A DNA stretch of 8,029 nucleotides, taken from an uncultured Collinsella sp. Lineage in GTDB: Bacteria; Actinomycetota; Coriobacteriia; Coriobacteriales; Coriobacteriaceae. This document shows positions 1 to 7,163 of this stretch, piece by piece. Under the pieces are notes generated by a model that searched no databases, was not told where the DNA came from, and saw only the letters and a program-made list of their open reading frames with translations. The stretch covers positions 1 through 8,029 of the forward strand of contig URGY01000076.1 of the NCBI GenBank assembly GCA_900547505.1, read 5' to 3'. Numbering within the stretch: position 1 is the first letter of the stretch; the number at the start of each line of letters is the position of its first letter. Both the position numbers and the translations under genes were made by a program.

Positions 1-49
1 ACGAGATGCAGCGTAGTCTCGTGGGCTCGGAGATGTGTATAAGAGACAG
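1..49 (+). other. Residual Nextera/P7 sequencing adapter (non-genomic)
   Basis: Bases 1-7 match the 3' end of the Illumina P7 flow-cell oligo. Bases 8-15 (GCAGCGTA) sit exactly where the 8-base i7 index belongs; from memory this is the adapter-strand form of a Nextera XT v2 index (N721). Bases 16-49 match the Nextera read-2 transposase adapter and end with the 19-base Tn5 mosaic end at 31-49. The order P7 tail, index, adapter, genomic insert is that of a tagmented library fragment. This is untrimmed adapter at a contig end and not an organismal feature. Anything predicted across base 49/50 is artificial. Confidence 0.97.
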
Positions 50-210
50 TCGTCGGTCTTGGCGAGAATGTACATGCTCGTCGTCGCGGTGTAGGTGTTG
101 TCCATCGCAACAAAGGACACGATGCCCATGGCGATCGCGCAGACCACCGGAAGGGTGATGACCAGCTTAAGGTGCTTCTTCAGCAGCTGGAACAGTTCGA
201 GAAGGGTCAT
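50..210 (-). CDS. Wzz/CpsC-type polysaccharide chain-length determinant, N-terminal fragment
   Basis: This is a 53-codon N-terminal fragment that runs into the adapter at base 49. It starts at ATG 210, with AAAGG at 219-223 lying 8 bases upstream. The peptide begins MTLLELFQLLKKHLKLVITL. It has a short cytoplasmic amphipathic start, a membrane segment at about residues 16-36, and then DNTYTATTSMYILAK, where export begins. This matches the start of Wzz/FepE/CpsC/YveK-type proteins, where LxxLxxxLKxH..K, one transmembrane helix and Y.A.(T/S).(M/L)Y(I/V) is the usual opening. Such proteins sit in the membrane and control chain length or export of capsular or exopolysaccharide, often with a BY-kinase. 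The kinase and glycosyltransferase genes that would be expected downstream lie beyond the contig end. The family is assigned from only 53 residues. Confidence 0.72.
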
Positions 211-259
211 GCAGCTTGCCTTTCATTTCCCCAGTTCGGATTGACAAAACTGTCCGTAT

Positions 260-319
260 GTTATCGCATCTTTTTACCGAGACCAAACTCTATACATAAG
301 AAACAGGCTCTCCTGTAAA
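260..319 (-). promoter_or_regulatory. Candidate promoter region for the Wzz-like gene
   Basis: The gene must be transcribed from the 211-351 interval, because a likely terminator for the upstream operon lies at 352-380. Two weak minus-strand candidates are visible. One is TTTACA (319-314), 17 bases, TGTATA (296-291). The other is TTGGTC (286-281), 15 bases, GATAAC (265-260). Neither is convincing. A small dyad, ACAGG-CTCT-CCTGT, at 303-316 overlaps the first. Confidence 0.25.
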
Positions 320-351
320 AATGTCGGAAGCAATCGTAAAATTGCACAACA

Positions 352-380
352 ACGCCGCACCCGAAAGTCAAATGCGGCGT
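352..380 (-). terminator. Probable terminator of the pstB-phoB-phoR unit
   Basis: ACGCCGCA (352-359) and TGCGGCGT (373-380) form a perfect 8-bp GC-rich stem with a 13-base loop, beginning 25 bases after the phoR-like stop codon. On the minus strand the stem is followed by TTGTTGTGCAATTTT, which is a broken T-tract. It is placed correctly for an intrinsic terminator but is weaker than the one after the carboxypeptidase gene. Confidence 0.5.
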
Positions 381-405
381 CTACATCAATATCTATGCTG
401 TATCG

Positions 406-1830
406 CTATGCGAATGGCTCGTCCTGCTGTATGGGAAACGTCACCGTAATGGTGGTTCCCACGCCCAACTCGCTCGACAAATCGAGCGTGGCGTGATGAT
501 ACAGGGCCGCATGCTTGACAATGGCAAGCCCCAGACCGGTTCCGCCGCGTGCCTTGGACCTACTCTTGTCCACGCGATAGAACCGCTCAAATACCTTGCC
601 CTGTTCTTCAGGCGCGATACCGATTCCCGTGTCGGCGACCGCAAGGAACGGATGGCCTTCGTCGTTGGTGCCGCACTGCAGCGTAACCGTACCGCCGGGT
701 CGATTGTAGCGGATGGCGTTGCTTGCCAGATTATAGATGAGCTCGTCGATTAAGCGCGACACGCCTTCGATGACCACAGGCTTGGTCTCATGACTTATCG
801 TCACATTCGCCTGACGGGCGACCTGTTCAAGACGCTGCTCAACCGCGTAGATAGCACGCGAGAGCTCAATAGGCTCCGTGGACCCAATGGGCACCGCCTC
901 GCCCTCAGTTGCACGCTCGGCCTCGTCCAAGTTAGACAGCGTAAGGATGTCGTTGACGAGCGCCGCCAAACGGCCCGCCTCACGATAGATGCGACCGCCA
1001 AAGTTGCGCAGGTCGTCCTCGCCCTCGACCATGCCGTTTGCGATGAGCTCGGCATAGCCCGAAATCGCCGTAAGCGGCGTCTTGAGCTCATGGGTGATAT
1101 TCGCCGTGAACTCGCGGCGCATACGGTCGTTGTCCGCTAGCACCGCCATTTGGCGCTTGAGCTCCTGGCGCTGCGACTCGATACGCTCAAGCATGGGTAC
1201 CATCTCGGCATAGGCGTGCTCATAGCTACGGCGTGGGTGGTCCAAATCCACCTCTTGCAACGGCGCGATGATGGCACGGGACTCGCGGCGCGCCATAAAA
1301 AACGAGAGTACCGCACCCGCTGCTGCGATAAGCAGCATCGGCGCCACCATCGACAGCAAAATCGCCGCAACGCCAGGCTGGGCCTGCGCCAAGCGGACAA
1401 CCTGGCCGTTATCAAGGGCGACAGCGCGATACAGCATAATCTCGTCGAGCGTAGAGCTTGCGCGCTCCGCGGAACCCAAACCACTCTCAAAGGCCTCGAT
1501 GACCTCGGGGCGATCGCCATGGTTGGGCAGTGTGGAAGGCGACGCCTCGTTGTCGTAGGCAACCGATCCATCCTTGTTAATCAGCGTGATGCGCAAGTCC
1601 TCGCGATCGAGGCTACGCAAGAACGGGATGGGCTCCTGCTGTTCGTCGAGGGCGGCAGCAATGAGCTCGGTTTCCTGCGCCAGATTGGCACTCGTGGCAT
1701 CCGCCAAAGTGTTTTGCACAAAGAACGCACCCAGCACCGTAAACGCCACGATAACCGCCATGGCGCAGACAAAGATCGTCACAAAAACGCGGTGCGACAG
1801 CGTATATTTTCCCTGGGGGGCGAAGACCAC
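406..1830 (-). CDS. phoR: PhoR-like sensor histidine kinase
   Basis: This 474-residue membrane sensor kinase probably phosphorylates the regulator encoded just upstream in response to phosphate supply. It has a transmembrane helix at about 15-38, an extracytoplasmic sensor region at about 39-152 and a second transmembrane helix at about 154-179. A HAMP-like/coiled linker follows, then the dimerisation box FTANITHELKTPL with phospho-acceptor His247. The ATPase domain shows an N box (NLASNAIRYN, 367-376), DTGIGI (400-405), FERFYRVD (414-421) and GGTGLGLAIVKH (429-440), so all catalytic motifs are intact. The start is GTG at 1830. It is only 3 bases after the phoB-like stop, and GGAGGAG, encoded by the last Glu codons of that gene, serves as its ribosome site, implying translational coupling. 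The PhoR assignment rests on the neighbouring pstB and phoB and on the sensor-domain style. Confidence 0.85.
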   Translation of the reverse strand: MVFAPQGKYTLSHRVFVTIFVCAMAVIVAFTVLGAFFVQNTLADATSANLAQETELIAAALDEQQEPIPFLRSLDREDLRITLINKDGSVAYDNEASPSTLPNHGDRPEVIEAFESGLGSAERASSTLDEIMLYRAVALDNGQVVRLAQAQPGVAAILLSMVAPMLLIAAAGAVLSFFMARRESRAIIAPLQEVDLDHPRRSYEHAYAEMVPMLERIESQRQELKRQMAVLADNDRMRREFTANITHELKTPLTAISGYAELIANGMVEGEDDLRNFGGRIYREAGRLAALVNDILTLSNLDEAERATEGEAVPIGSTEPIELSRAIYAVEQRLEQVARQANVTISHETKPVVIEGVSRLIDELIYNLASNAIRYNRPGGTVTLQCGTNDEGHPFLAVADTGIGIAPEEQGKVFERFYRVDKSRSKARGGTGLGLAIVKHAALYHHATLDLSSELGVGTTITVTFPIQQDEPFA

Positions 1831-1833
1831 GGG

Positions 1834-2562
1834 TTACTCCTCCGATGCGGTGGCCACAGTGTCGTCGCCTTCGGCACCATCACCGGCAGAAGGCTCGGCC
1901 AAGCGGTAGCCCACGCCGCGCACGGTCTCGATGGCGCCGGCATGCTCGCCCAGTTTTTGGCGAAGCGTCTGCACGTGCACGTCAACGGTGCGCGAACCGC
2001 CGTCGAAGTCCCAACCCCACACGCTCTGCAGCAACGACTCGCGGGTAAAGACCACGCCGGGCTTGCGCATGAGATACTCGAGTAGGTCGAACTCGCGCAG
2101 GGTGAGCTTAAGCGGCTCGCCGGCAACGGTCACCTCGCGATGACTGGGCGAAAGCACGATGTCGCCCACGCTGAGCACATCGCTCGCCTGCTTGACCATG
2201 CCGCCGCGACGCAGCAGTGCGCGGCAGCGGCTGGCGAGCTCCATGAGCGAGAAGGGTTTAGTCAGGTAATCGTCGGCACCGCCATCGAGCGCCATCACCT
2301 TGTCGAGCTCGGTGTCCTTGGCAGTAAGCATCATGATGGGCACCGTCGCCGTCAGGCGGTCGGCGCGCAGGCGACGCATAATCGCCAAACCATCGGTATC
2401 GGGCAGCATGATGTCGAGCAGGACAGCATCGGGTACCCGTCGCGCCACGGCGGCCTTAAACTCGCCGTCGCACGAAAAGCCCTCGGCCTCGATTCCCTGC
2501 TTGCGCAGCGCATAGACCGTCAAATCCCTGATGTTGTCATCGTCCTCGACGTAATAGATCAT
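1834..2562 (-). CDS. phoB: PhoB/PhoP-like OmpR-family response regulator
   Basis: A 242-residue DNA-binding response regulator and likely partner of the downstream PhoR-like kinase. The receiver domain (1 to about 118) has the acidic pocket E6-D7-D8, phospho-acceptor Asp50 (LLDIMLPDTDG), Thr80 (MMLTAKD) and Lys102 (TKPFS). A winged-helix domain follows at about 128-223, ending in DVHVQTLRQKLG and TVRGVGYRL. After the usual family end there is an extra acidic tail of about 19 residues (224-242, ending ATASEE). ATG 2562 is preferred because AAGGGG lies 5 bases upstream and the protein then opens MIYYVEDD, as is typical of the family. The in-frame ATG at 2586 would add MPAAKGFN but has no good ribosome site. 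It lies 64 bases after pstB and is probably co-transcribed with it; family members activate pst genes under phosphate starvation. Confidence 0.87.
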   Translation of the reverse strand: MIYYVEDDDNIRDLTVYALRKQGIEAEGFSCDGEFKAAVARRVPDAVLLDIMLPDTDGLAIMRRLRADRLTATVPIMMLTAKDTELDKVMALDGGADDYLTKPFSLMELASRCRALLRRGGMVKQASDVLSVGDIVLSPSHREVTVAGEPLKLTLREFDLLEYLMRKPGVVFTRESLLQSVWGWDFDGGSRTVDVHVQTLRQKLGEHAGAIETVRGVGYRLAEPSAGDGAEGDDTVATASEE

Positions 2563-2602
2563 GTTGAACCCCTTTGCGGCCGGCATGACCGCATCTTAAC
2601 CC

Positions 2603-2616
2603 TAAAGGTACCTTTA
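2603..2616. repeat. Perfect 14-bp palindrome between pstB and phoB
   Basis: TAAAGGTACCTTTA is fully self-complementary and lies in the short pstB-phoB gap, about 40 bases upstream of the preferred phoB start. No T-tract follows on the minus strand, so it is not an obvious terminator. It could be a regulator site or chance; no second copy was noticed in the window. Confidence 0.6.
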
Positions 2617-2626
2617 CTAGATGGTA

Positions 2627-3502
<876 letters not shown>

Positions 3503-3517
3503 ACCGCATACCTCCAC

Positions 3518-3543
3518 ATCGATATCAATTCAGCAGTATCGAT
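3518..3543. repeat. Inverted repeat in the pstB leader
   Basis: ATCGATA (3518-3524) and TATCGAT (3537-3543) are perfect 7-base inverted arms separated by 12 bases, between the candidate promoter and the pstB ribosome site. The site could be a hairpin in the 5' leader or a dimeric regulator site. There is no T-tract after it, so it is not a standard terminator. Confidence 0.5.
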
Positions 3544-3557
3544 AGTAGAAATCGCGG

Positions 3558-3584
3558 CTCATATGTACGTGAGCGCATTGTCAA
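3558..3584 (-). promoter_or_regulatory. Candidate promoter for the pstB-phoB-phoR unit
   Basis: On the minus strand a perfect TTGACA (3584-3579) is followed after 15 bases by TATGAG (3563-3558). It lies just past the stop of the VanS-like kinase gene and about 55 bases before the pstB start. The spacing is short and the -10 is weak, as might suit an activator-dependent promoter, but no clear Pho-box repeat was recognised. Confidence 0.4.
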
Positions 3585-3605
3585 GTGTTTGTAAGGGAGC
3601 GCTGG

Positions 3606-4844
3606 CTATGCGGCGGGCAGCTCGATGGTGAATATCGTGTGTTCGGGCGTCGATTCACATGCAACGGTACCGCCGTGTGCCGCGATGATCTCCTTGGCAA
3701 TAGCAAGGCCCAGACCGGCACCACCGCGATTGGTCGCACGCGCCGCATCCAGGCGATAGAACTTCTCAAAGATCACCTTGAGCTTTGCCTCAGGGATGGG
3801 ATCGCCCTGATTGATAAAGCGCACGCGCACGCCACCATCGTCCCGGCGTCTGGCCTCGATCGTGATGGTCGAGCCCTCATAGCTATAGGCGACGGCGTTT
3901 TTCATGATGTTGTTGAACACGCGGGCCATCTTGTCGCCATCCACGAGCACCGTCAGGTCCTCGCGAATATCAACTTGGACTTCCTTATGCTGCTCGTTGA
4001 GGATGGGATAGAACTCGTCAGCCACCTGAGCCAGCAGCAACCCCAGATCAACATAGCCGCGCGTGAGCACGATATCGTGGAAGTCAAAGCGTGTGATATC
4101 GAAGAACTCTTCGATGAGTGCATCGAGCCGGTGCGCCTTGTCGAGAGCCACGCCCGTAAAGTGCGCACGTTGCTCAACCGGCAGCTCAGGAGCCTCTTGC
4201 AGCAGCGAAAGATAGCCCACCACACTGGCAAGCGGGGTGCGTAGGTCATGTGCCAAGTACGTGACCAGATCGTCCTTGCGATGCGACTCGTCACGCAGAG
4301 CTTGCTGCACCTTGCGCTCACGGTCACGCACGCGGTTAAGGGCGCCCTCGACCTCCAAGAAGTCGCCGTCGATGTTGTCCCAGGTGTCGGGGTGATCGAT
4401 CAGGCGATCTTGAATACGAACAGCCAGCACACAATCGGCATGTTGCTCGCCCTGCTCGTAGCCCTGGTAGTACAGGGCGCGGCCGCACAAGAACAGCACG
4501 CACACGGCAAGCGCCAGCACAAAGCCAAGCATGTTGAATACAAAGCCGGCATCAAACAGCACCGGCCCTTCGATGCCGCCGAGCGCCATGGCGCCAATCG
4601 CCAACGTCATGGCCCACGCGGCGCCGCCAATCACCACGCAGCGGCACACGATCTCAAATCGATCGATCAGCAAAAAGCCGACAAGCAGCGCCGCCAAGAT
4701 TCCGACGATGTTGTCGATGCCAATCAGCAGCAGGCTCAGCAAAAAGAGCAGCACCGTTGCAAGCGCGCGGTTGTCGACGACCGACCTCACGTATTCAAAG
4801 AGCCGATCGGGCACCTCGAACGCTTGCCTATCGTCTTTTGTCAT
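3606..4844 (-). CDS. VanS-like four-pass sensor histidine kinase
   Basis: A 412-residue membrane kinase paired with the VanR-like regulator 26 bases upstream. It starts at ATG 4844 with AGGA 7 bases before it; the reading frame extends further upstream but only over the regulator gene. The N-terminal third has about four hydrophobic helices (27-43, 46-61, 66-90, 101-121) with only short loops, so there is no sizeable extracytoplasmic sensor domain. A helical linker (about 160-190) leads to YLAHDLRTPL with phospho-acceptor His199. The ATPase domain has an N box around 311-316 (NNIMKNAVAY), FEKFYRLD (359-366) and GGAGLGLAIAKEI (374-386). The G1 box reads INQGDPIP (344-351), with Asn where most kinases have Asp; as I recall VanS-type kinases share this. 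The ligand is unknown, and a cell-wall or membrane signal is inferred from family and neighbours. Confidence 0.85.
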   Translation of the reverse strand: MTKDDRQAFEVPDRLFEYVRSVVDNRALATVLLFLLSLLLIGIDNIVGILAALLVGFLLIDRFEIVCRCVVIGGAAWAMTLAIGAMALGGIEGPVLFDAGFVFNMLGFVLALAVCVLFLCGRALYYQGYEQGEQHADCVLAVRIQDRLIDHPDTWDNIDGDFLEVEGALNRVRDRERKVQQALRDESHRKDDLVTYLAHDLRTPLASVVGYLSLLQEAPELPVEQRAHFTGVALDKAHRLDALIEEFFDITRFDFHDIVLTRGYVDLGLLLAQVADEFYPILNEQHKEVQVDIREDLTVLVDGDKMARVFNNIMKNAVAYSYEGSTITIEARRRDDGGVRVRFINQGDPIPEAKLKVIFEKFYRLDAARATNRGGAGLGLAIAKEIIAAHGGTVACESTPEHTIFTIELPAA

Positions 4845-4870
4845 ATCAAGATCCTCACAAGCGAAAAGCG

Positions 4871-5566
4871 TTATTCGATGATGTAGCCGACGCCCCAGAC
4901 GTTTTTGATAAAGCGTGGCTTTTGTGCGTCGTCGCCGATTTTTTCGCGCAAATGGCGAATGTGCACCATCACCGTATTGTTGGAGCCGGGCATAAAGTCC
5001 TCGTTCCATACCGCGCGGAACAGGTCCTCCACGGCCACCACGCTGCCGCGATGCTCGACCAGATACAGCAAGATTGAATACTCGGTGGGTGTGAGGCGTA
5101 CCGGTGAACCGTCCACCGTTACGGAACGAGCATCGCGGTTGATCTCCAAGCCGTCGAGCTGAATGGTCGGCGACTCGGCCGCCTGTGCACGGCTACCGTA
5201 GCTGGTGTAGCGGCGAAGCTGAGCGTGCACGCGCGCGATGAGCTCCAGCGGACGGAACGGCTTAACCACGTAATCGTCCGCGCCAAGCGAAAGGCCCTCG
5301 ATCTTGTCTTGCTGGGCATCGCGCGCCGTCAGCATGATCACGGGATAGGTATGGCTGGAACGGATCGTACGCAGCAGCTCAAACCCATCGATATCGGGCA
5401 GCATGACATCCAGCAGCGCCAGATCGAACTCCTGCTCCAAGATTGCCTTGGCAGCATCGGCCCCGCTATAGGCAATCTGGACATCAAAGCCCTCTTTTGT
5501 AAGGTAGATACCAACCAAGTCGGCAATGGCCTTCTCGTCATCAACTACCAGTATGCGCTCGTTCAT
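4871..5566 (-). CDS. VanR-like OmpR-family response regulator
   Basis: A 231-residue DNA-binding regulator, probable partner of the VanS-like kinase. The receiver has D9-D10, phospho-acceptor Asp53 (LLDVMLPDIDG), Thr80 (IMLTARD) and Lys102. The run ADDYVVKPFRPLELIARV is characteristic of VanR and close relatives. The C-terminal winged helix (about 134-231) contains LTPTEYSIL, SNNTVMVHIRHLREKIGD and IKNVWGVGYIIE, also very VanR-like. ATG 5566 is supported by GAGAGGAG about 5 bases upstream. The gene is first in the regulator-kinase unit and diverges from the D,D-carboxypeptidase gene, which is its most likely local target. No vanH, vanA or vanX is present, so this is not evidence of glycopeptide resistance; VanRS-like pairs are common envelope-stress regulators in this class. 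Confidence 0.88.
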   Translation of the reverse strand: MNERILVVDDEKAIADLVGIYLTKEGFDVQIAYSGADAAKAILEQEFDLALLDVMLPDIDGFELLRTIRSSHTYPVIMLTARDAQQDKIEGLSLGADDYVVKPFRPLELIARVHAQLRRYTSYGSRAQAAESPTIQLDGLEINRDARSVTVDGSPVRLTPTEYSILLYLVEHRGSVVAVEDLFRAVWNEDFMPGSNNTVMVHIRHLREKIGDDAQKPRFIKNVWGVGYIIE

Positions 5567-5586
5567 GCGTGCTCCTCTCGCGCTCC

Positions 5587-5592
5587 ATTATG
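5587..5592 (-). promoter_or_regulatory. Candidate -10 element for the VanR-like gene
   Basis: Minus-strand CATAAT (5592-5587) matches the -10 consensus at five of six bases. It would put the transcript start near 5580, giving a very short leader that begins just before the GAGAGGAG ribosome site. No good -35 lies at the normal distance; TTGTGT and TTGTTG are 20 and 23 bases away. Confidence 0.4.
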
Positions 5593-5631
5593 CCCGAGGC
5601 GACGCACGCCACACACAACAAGCGCGGGTGA

Positions 5632-5647
5632 TTAAGTCGGCCTTAAG
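5632..5647. promoter_or_regulatory. TTAAG direct repeat with 11-base period (possible regulator site)
   Basis: TTAAG occurs at 5632-5636 and 5643-5647, so the copies repeat with an 11-base period, about one helical turn. Tandem half-sites with this spacing are the usual binding pattern for OmpR/PhoB-family regulators. The block lies midway between the VanR-like gene and the carboxypeptidase gene. It can also be read as an interrupted palindrome, TTAAG-TCGGC-CTTAA (5632-5646). Binding is inferred. Confidence 0.4.
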
Positions 5648-5698
5648 CACCCTTGTGCCCGTTCGGGCGCGGATGTGGGCCACGCACGCACGCGATGA

Positions 5699-5724
5699 TT
5701 GCCGACGCCGGCAAACGATATACT
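5699..5724 (+). promoter_or_regulatory. Candidate promoter and overlapping dyad for the D,D-carboxypeptidase gene
   Basis: TATACT (5719-5724) is a five-of-six match to the -10 consensus. Upstream is the perfect inverted repeat TTGCCG-ACGC-CGGCAA (5699-5714). Its left arm resembles a -35 but is only 14 bases from the -10, so either the -35 is weak (TGATTG at 5696-5701, 17-base spacing) or the dyad is an operator covering the promoter core. The predicted transcript start near 5731 supports translation from GTG 5764. Confidence 0.5.
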
Positions 5725-5763
5725 CTAGTTCCAGAAGAGACCATCCCGTCGAAAGCGAAATCC

Positions 5764-7104
5764 GTGAAGTCCCTCACCTCTTTTGCAAAGCGCTCAGCCC
5801 AGCTTGCCGCCAGCTTTGTCTGCGCTATCGCCCTTGCCGCTGGCGCGCCCACCGTCGCCGGCGCCCAAGTGCTCACGACCGACAATGTTTGCGGCAAAAC
5901 CGCCGATGCGCGCGGCATCACGGCCGAAAACCTGCCCGATATCGATGCGACCAATGCCCTCGTCATGGGCAAAGACGGCACCGTCTACTATGCCCGCGAC
6001 GCCGATGAGCAGGTCAAAATTGCCTCGATCACCAAGGTCATGACCGCAATCCTAACCGTCGAGAATTGCAAGATGGACGAGAAGGTCGCGGTGAGCAACG
6101 CCGCAGCCACCGTGGGCAATTCGACCGCCGGCTTGCTCGAAGGCGACAAGCTTACCGTGGAGCAGGCGCTGCGCGGCCTGATGATTCCCTCGGGCAACGA
6201 CGCCGCCATCGTGCTCGCCGAATATGTGGGCAAGAAGATCGACCCTAAGACCAAAGACGCCGAGGCCACCTTTGTGAAGGCCATGAACGAGCGCGCTAAG
6301 AAGCTCGGCTGTACCGGTACGCTTTTTGAAAACCCGCATGGTCTGGACTTTGATGAGTGGGCTGGCGATATGCACTCAACCGCACATGACGTGGCGCTGA
6401 TGATGCAGGAGGCCATGAAAAACGACACGATCCGCGAGGTCGTAGCGAGCGAAGATTCCTGGATCGAGGTCACGGGCGCCGACGGCACCGACCATTCGCA
6501 TTCCATGGACACGCATAACTATTTGCTGGGCCAAGATGGCAACATCGGCGGCAAGACCGGCACCACCGACGACGCGGGCTATTGCTTTACGAGTGCCTAC
6601 AACCGCGATGGCGACGAGATCTACACCGTCGTTTTGAACTCCACCACCACCGACCAGCGCTTTACCGATACCGCAACCCTTGCCAATTGGTACTACGGTC
6701 ACAAGGTGACGGTCGCGATCGCCAACACGCAGGAAAAGACCGCCAACGGCAACCCGCTTATGGCGCGCATTGGCCAAACCGACTGGACGGATAAGACGAT
6801 CGACGCCACACTCGCCGATCCTACGGCGCAAGCGACCGTGTTTTCCCTTGCCGGCGAGGTGACCGAAAAGGTTAGCTACGACGATCTTTCGGGCACGGTG
6901 CATGTGGGCGACAAGGTGGGCAGCGTTACGCTCAAGCAGGACGGCACCAAGATCGCCGTCATGGACCTAGTTGCCGACGAGGAAGGTGCAGGGCCGAATC
7001 CCATTGAGTGGCTCCTTGTGAAGCTCGACCGCCTGGGCCGCCGCATCGACAACCGCCCACTCACGGCAGAAAGCGAGACCGTCGCCAAGGCGCCCGAGAT
7101 GTAG
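5764..7104 (+). CDS. Secreted serine D-Ala-D-Ala carboxypeptidase (peptidase S11, DacA/DacF-like)
   Basis: A low-molecular-weight penicillin-binding protein that removes the terminal D-Ala from peptidoglycan pentapeptides outside the membrane. Numbering is from GTG 5764 (446 aa). The signal peptide has KR at 9-10, a hydrophobic core at about 12-28 and a likely cut after VAGA (34). The three active-site motifs are intact: SITK with nucleophile Ser88 and Lys91, SGN at 143-145, and KTG at 264-266. A beta-rich C-terminal domain follows at about 312-402. The segment IEWLLVKLDRLGRR (414-427) looks like an amphipathic membrane-anchoring helix, as in PBP5. The start is uncertain. ATG 5695 is in frame but lies upstream of the predicted transcript start and has no ribosome site; GTG 5764 has only a weak GAAAG upstream but gives a clean signal peptide. 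The gene diverges from the VanR-like gene. Confidence 0.92.
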   Translation: MKSLTSFAKRSAQLAASFVCAIALAAGAPTVAGAQVLTTDNVCGKTADARGITAENLPDIDATNALVMGKDGTVYYARDADEQVKIASITKVMTAILTVENCKMDEKVAVSNAAATVGNSTAGLLEGDKLTVEQALRGLMIPSGNDAAIVLAEYVGKKIDPKTKDAEATFVKAMNERAKKLGCTGTLFENPHGLDFDEWAGDMHSTAHDVALMMQEAMKNDTIREVVASEDSWIEVTGADGTDHSHSMDTHNYLLGQDGNIGGKTGTTDDAGYCFTSAYNRDGDEIYTVVLNSTTTDQRFTDTATLANWYYGHKVTVAIANTQEKTANGNPLMARIGQTDWTDKTIDATLADPTAQATVFSLAGEVTEKVSYDDLSGTVHVGDKVGSVTLKQDGTKIAVMDLVADEEGAGPNPIEWLLVKLDRLGRRIDNRPLTAESETVAKAPEM

Positions 7105-7129
7105 GGCCGGAGCGATGTCACATCGAACC

Positions 7130-7161
7130 AAATGAGGCGTCCAACGGGGCGCCTCATTTTT
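7130..7161 (+). terminator. Strong intrinsic terminator after the carboxypeptidase gene
   Basis: AAATGAGGCG (7130-7139) pairs with CGCCTCATTT (7150-7159). The stem can extend inward through a T-G wobble and two C-G pairs to an AACG loop, and the run TTTTT (7157-7161) closes it. It begins 25 bases after the TAG stop of the carboxypeptidase gene. Confidence 0.9.
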
Positions 7162-7163
7162 GA

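Noticed and set aside
241..246. Perfect TTGACA on the plus strand
   Set aside because: No -10 element at proper distance (17 bases on is TCGCAT), and it points into the 3' end of an oppositely oriented gene.
303..316. Small dyad ACAGG-CTCT-CCTGT as a terminator or operator
   Set aside because: Only 5-bp arms and no adjoining T-tract; likely chance, and noted only because it overlaps a weak promoter candidate.
1150..2085. Long plus-strand open frame of 311 codons across phoR and phoB
   Set aside because: It lies antisense to two genes with complete, motif-rich proteins; its product has no recognisable domain and is rich in His, Arg and Gln, as expected from reverse reading of GC-rich genes.
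3606..5566. Glycopeptide-resistance (van) operon
   Set aside because: Only the regulator pair resembles Van proteins. No vanH, ligase or VanX gene is visible, and the neighbouring carboxypeptidase is an ordinary serine S11 enzyme.
5655..5670. Hairpin GTGCCC-GTTC-GGGCGC in the divergent region as a terminator
   Set aside because: The stem is short with a wobble pair and no T-tract follows on either strand.
5653..5763. Longer N-terminus of the carboxypeptidase from TTG 5653 or ATG 5695
   Set aside because: Both precede the best -10 element, lack ribosome sites, and would put some 23-37 extra residues before a normal signal peptide.
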